Below, one piece after another: positions 62,754 to 64,000 of a stretch of 64,000 nt of DNA. Source of the DNA: Caballeronia arationis (GTDB taxonomy: Bacteria > Pseudomonadota > Gammaproteobacteria > Burkholderiales > Burkholderiaceae); assembly GCF_001544975.2 (NCBI RefSeq), contig NZ_FCOG02000013.1:1-64000 (forward strand), given 5' to 3'. Below the pieces are notes generated by a model. The model did no database searches and was not told where the DNA came from. It saw only the letters and a program-made list of their open reading frames with translations. Position numbers and translations under genes: made by a program. Each line of letters opens with the position of its first letter. Position 1 is the first letter of the stretch.

Positions 62754-63629
62754 TCACTTCAAGCCGAGAGGTGCTTCCTCCAGCGCGATGGCCGGCAGCT
62801 TCGCGCGCCGCTCGGACGGCAGCGCCTGCAACGCGCGTCGGCCGCGCCGGCCGAGAAAATACTCGCGGATGAACGGATGGTCGACCGCCACCGCCTCTTC
62901 CACCGGCGCCGCGACCAGCACGCGCCGCTCGGCGAGCACCGCGACGCGCGTCGAGAGCGCAACCATCGTGTCCAGATCGTGCGTGACCATGATGACCGTC
63001 AGCCCGAGCGCGCGGTGCAGCGTCGCGATCAGGTCGACGAATTCGTCGGAGGCCTTCGGGTCGAGGCCGGCGGTCGGCTCGTCGAGGAACAGCAGCTCCG
63101 GTTCGAGCGCGATCGCCCGCGCGATGCCCACGCGCTTCACCATCCCGCCCGAGAGCGCCGACGGCATCTTGCTCGCGTGCTTGCACGACAGCCCGACCAT
63201 CTCCAGCTTCAGCATCACGAATTCGCGGATCAGATCCTCGGGAATCTTGCCGAGTTCGCGAAACGGCTGCGCGATGTTGTCGTACACCGACAGCGACGAA
63301 AAGAGCGCGCCCTGCTGGAACATCATTCCGGAGCGCGTGCGCAGCATGCGCGCGGTTTCGTCGTCCATGCTCGCCCATTCCTCGCCGAGCACGCGGATGC
63401 GCCCGGACGTCGGCGATTCGAGGCCGAGCATCTGCCGCACGAGCGTCGTCTTGCCGGAGCCCGAGCCGCCGAGCAGCGCGACGATCTCGCCGCGCCGCAC
63501 CTGCAGGTTCAGATGCTCGTGGATCACGGTGCGCCCGTAGCGCTTCGTGACGTCCTCGCACTCGATCACCGGCTCCGCGATGACGGGCGGTGGCTGGTGG
63601 CGTACGGCGGTGGCGAGAGTCGTCGACAT
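62754..63629 (-). CDS. ABC transporter ATP-binding protein (MlaF/MlaL-like)
   Basis: 291 residues. It has Walker A ALLGGSGSGKTTL (about 52-64), Q-loop MMFQQGALFSSL, signature ALSGGMVKRVGIARA and Walker B LLFLDEPTAGLDP. The FSSLSVYDNIAQPFRE segment is characteristic of Mla-type ATPases. An N-terminal extension of about 20 residues and a basic C-terminal tail are added. Its ATG overlaps the permease stop by one base (TGATG). Confidence 0.93.
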   Translation of the reverse strand: MSTTLATAVRHQPPPVIAEPVIECEDVTKRYGRTVIHEHLNLQVRRGEIVALLGGSGSGKTTLVRQMLGLESPTSGRIRVLGEEWASMDDETARMLRTRSGMMFQQGALFSSLSVYDNIAQPFRELGKIPEDLIREFVMLKLEMVGLSCKHASKMPSALSGGMVKRVGIARAIALEPELLFLDEPTAGLDPKASDEFVDLIATLHRALGLTVIMVTHDLDTMVALSTRVAVLAERRVLVAAPVEEAVAVDHPFIREYFLGRRGRRALQALPSERRAKLPAIALEEAPLGLK

Positions 63630-64000
63630 CAGAGGCCCACGTTCTGGAAAAGGATCGCGAACACGGCGTCCGCGAGAATCACGATGGTGATCGAGGTTAC
63701 GACGGAAGTGGTCGTGCCTTCGCCGAGACTTTCCGAATTCGGCTTGATGCGAAAGCCGAAGTGGCACGCGGCGAGCGCGATCAGCATGCCGAACACGACG
63801 CCCTTGCCGAGCCCGATCCACAGGTTCGCGATCGGCACGACGCTCGGCAGCGAGCGCACGAAGAACGAAATGTCGATGGACAGCACCAGCTTCGCCGCGA
63901 GCGCGCCGCCCGACAGCGCGATGATATTGGTCCACATGACGAGGAGCGGCATCGCGATGCCAAGCGCGATCACGCGCGGCAAAACGAGCCGCAGGCCGTG
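63629..64000 (-). CDS. MlaE-family ABC permease, partial
   Basis: The 124 codons present are the C-terminal part of an MlaE/YrbE permease: LPRVIALGIAMPLLVMWTN, three spans, IGLGKGVVFGMLIALAACHFGF and the end TSITIVILADAVFAILFQNVGL. The gene runs off the right edge of the window, so its start and N-terminal half are not seen. It is the membrane subunit for the adjacent ATPase and MCE protein in a phospholipid transport system. Confidence 0.92.
   Translation of the reverse strand, partial: HGLRLVLPRVIALGIAMPLLVMWTNIIALSGGALAAKLVLSIDISFFVRSLPSVVPIANLWIGLGKGVVFGMLIALAACHFGFRIKPNSESLGEGTTTSVVTSITIVILADAVFAILFQNVGL

Overview
The window reads as a chromosomal segment of a high-GC betaproteobacterium of the Burkholderiaceae, most likely Burkholderia, Paraburkholderia or Caballeronia. 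The evidence is the gene order (cyoABCD next to a cox/cta cluster; gshA-gshB-EIIA(Man)-ptsH-ptsI; dacA-type carboxypeptidase, aminotransferase, ybeD, lipB, lipA), the beta-type GshA, the EIIA-HPr-EI fusion of the N-acetylglucosamine PTS, and GC-rich codon use with extensive open frames on the antisense strands. Genus and species cannot be fixed from the sequence alone. Almost everything is core metabolism and respiration. The only mobile DNA is an IS110-type transposase remnant at the left edge. I found no CRISPR array, prophage, tRNA or rRNA.

Layout. 1-367: transposase remnant. 418-7858 (minus): nagR, nagA, a SIS-type nagB, an EIIA-HPr-EI fusion and nagE, a complete GlcNAc uptake and catabolism operon. 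8192-10437: a MarR-GNAT fusion regulator, an orphan metQ and a YciI protein. 10493-14314 (minus): cyoABCD quinol oxidase. 14713-25259 (minus): the aa3 cytochrome c oxidase cluster with its heme A, copper and assembly factors; one small twin-membrane-span gene runs against it. 25472-31622: a BioC-like methyltransferase, comF, trmL, a macrodomain hydrolase, gpsA, secB, grxC, a rhodanese and gpmA. 31972-35814: a C-terminal processing protease, a MoeB/ThiF-like enzyme and an autotransporter-type heptosyltransferase. 35811-41189 (minus): ptsI, ptsH, EIIA(Man), gshB, gshA. 41482-45662: amt-glnK, with ubiK and a ComM-like ATPase on the other strand. 46017-47313: a lipoprotein and a TlpA-type thioredoxin. 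47375-52035 (minus): dctA-dctB-dctD C4-dicarboxylate system. 52596-58300: lipA, lipB, DUF2917, a LysR regulator, ybeD, D-amino-acid aminotransferase and D,D-carboxypeptidase. 58718-60892: a hydrolase, a [2Fe-2S] ferredoxin and a VanZ protein. 60942-64000 (minus): an Mla/MCE-type lipid transport operon cut by the window edge.

Regulation visible in the DNA ties several blocks together. Two canonical sigma-54 (-24/-12) promoters precede glnK-amt and dctA. The first lies below two NtrC-like 17-bp sites exactly 63 bp apart, and the second lies below an array of dyads that probably binds DctD, whose gene is in the same operon and carries an intact GAFTGA loop. The cyo operon has a TTGAC-N4-GTCAA (FNR/ANR-like) dyad centred 41.5 bp upstream of the start inferred from a TAAAAT -10 box. 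nagR has a good sigma-70 promoter with two TGGT half-sites in its spacer.

I see no clearly undescribed multigene system. The most unusual items are the autotransporter heptosyltransferase with no autotransporter nearby, a Sco-like copper protein between ctaA and surf1, the CoxB-cytochrome c-OmpA fusion, a second EIIB domain in NagE that has lost its cysteine, a hexanucleotide repeat inside a lipoprotein signal peptide, and a cluster of DnaA-box-like sequences in an AT-rich gap.
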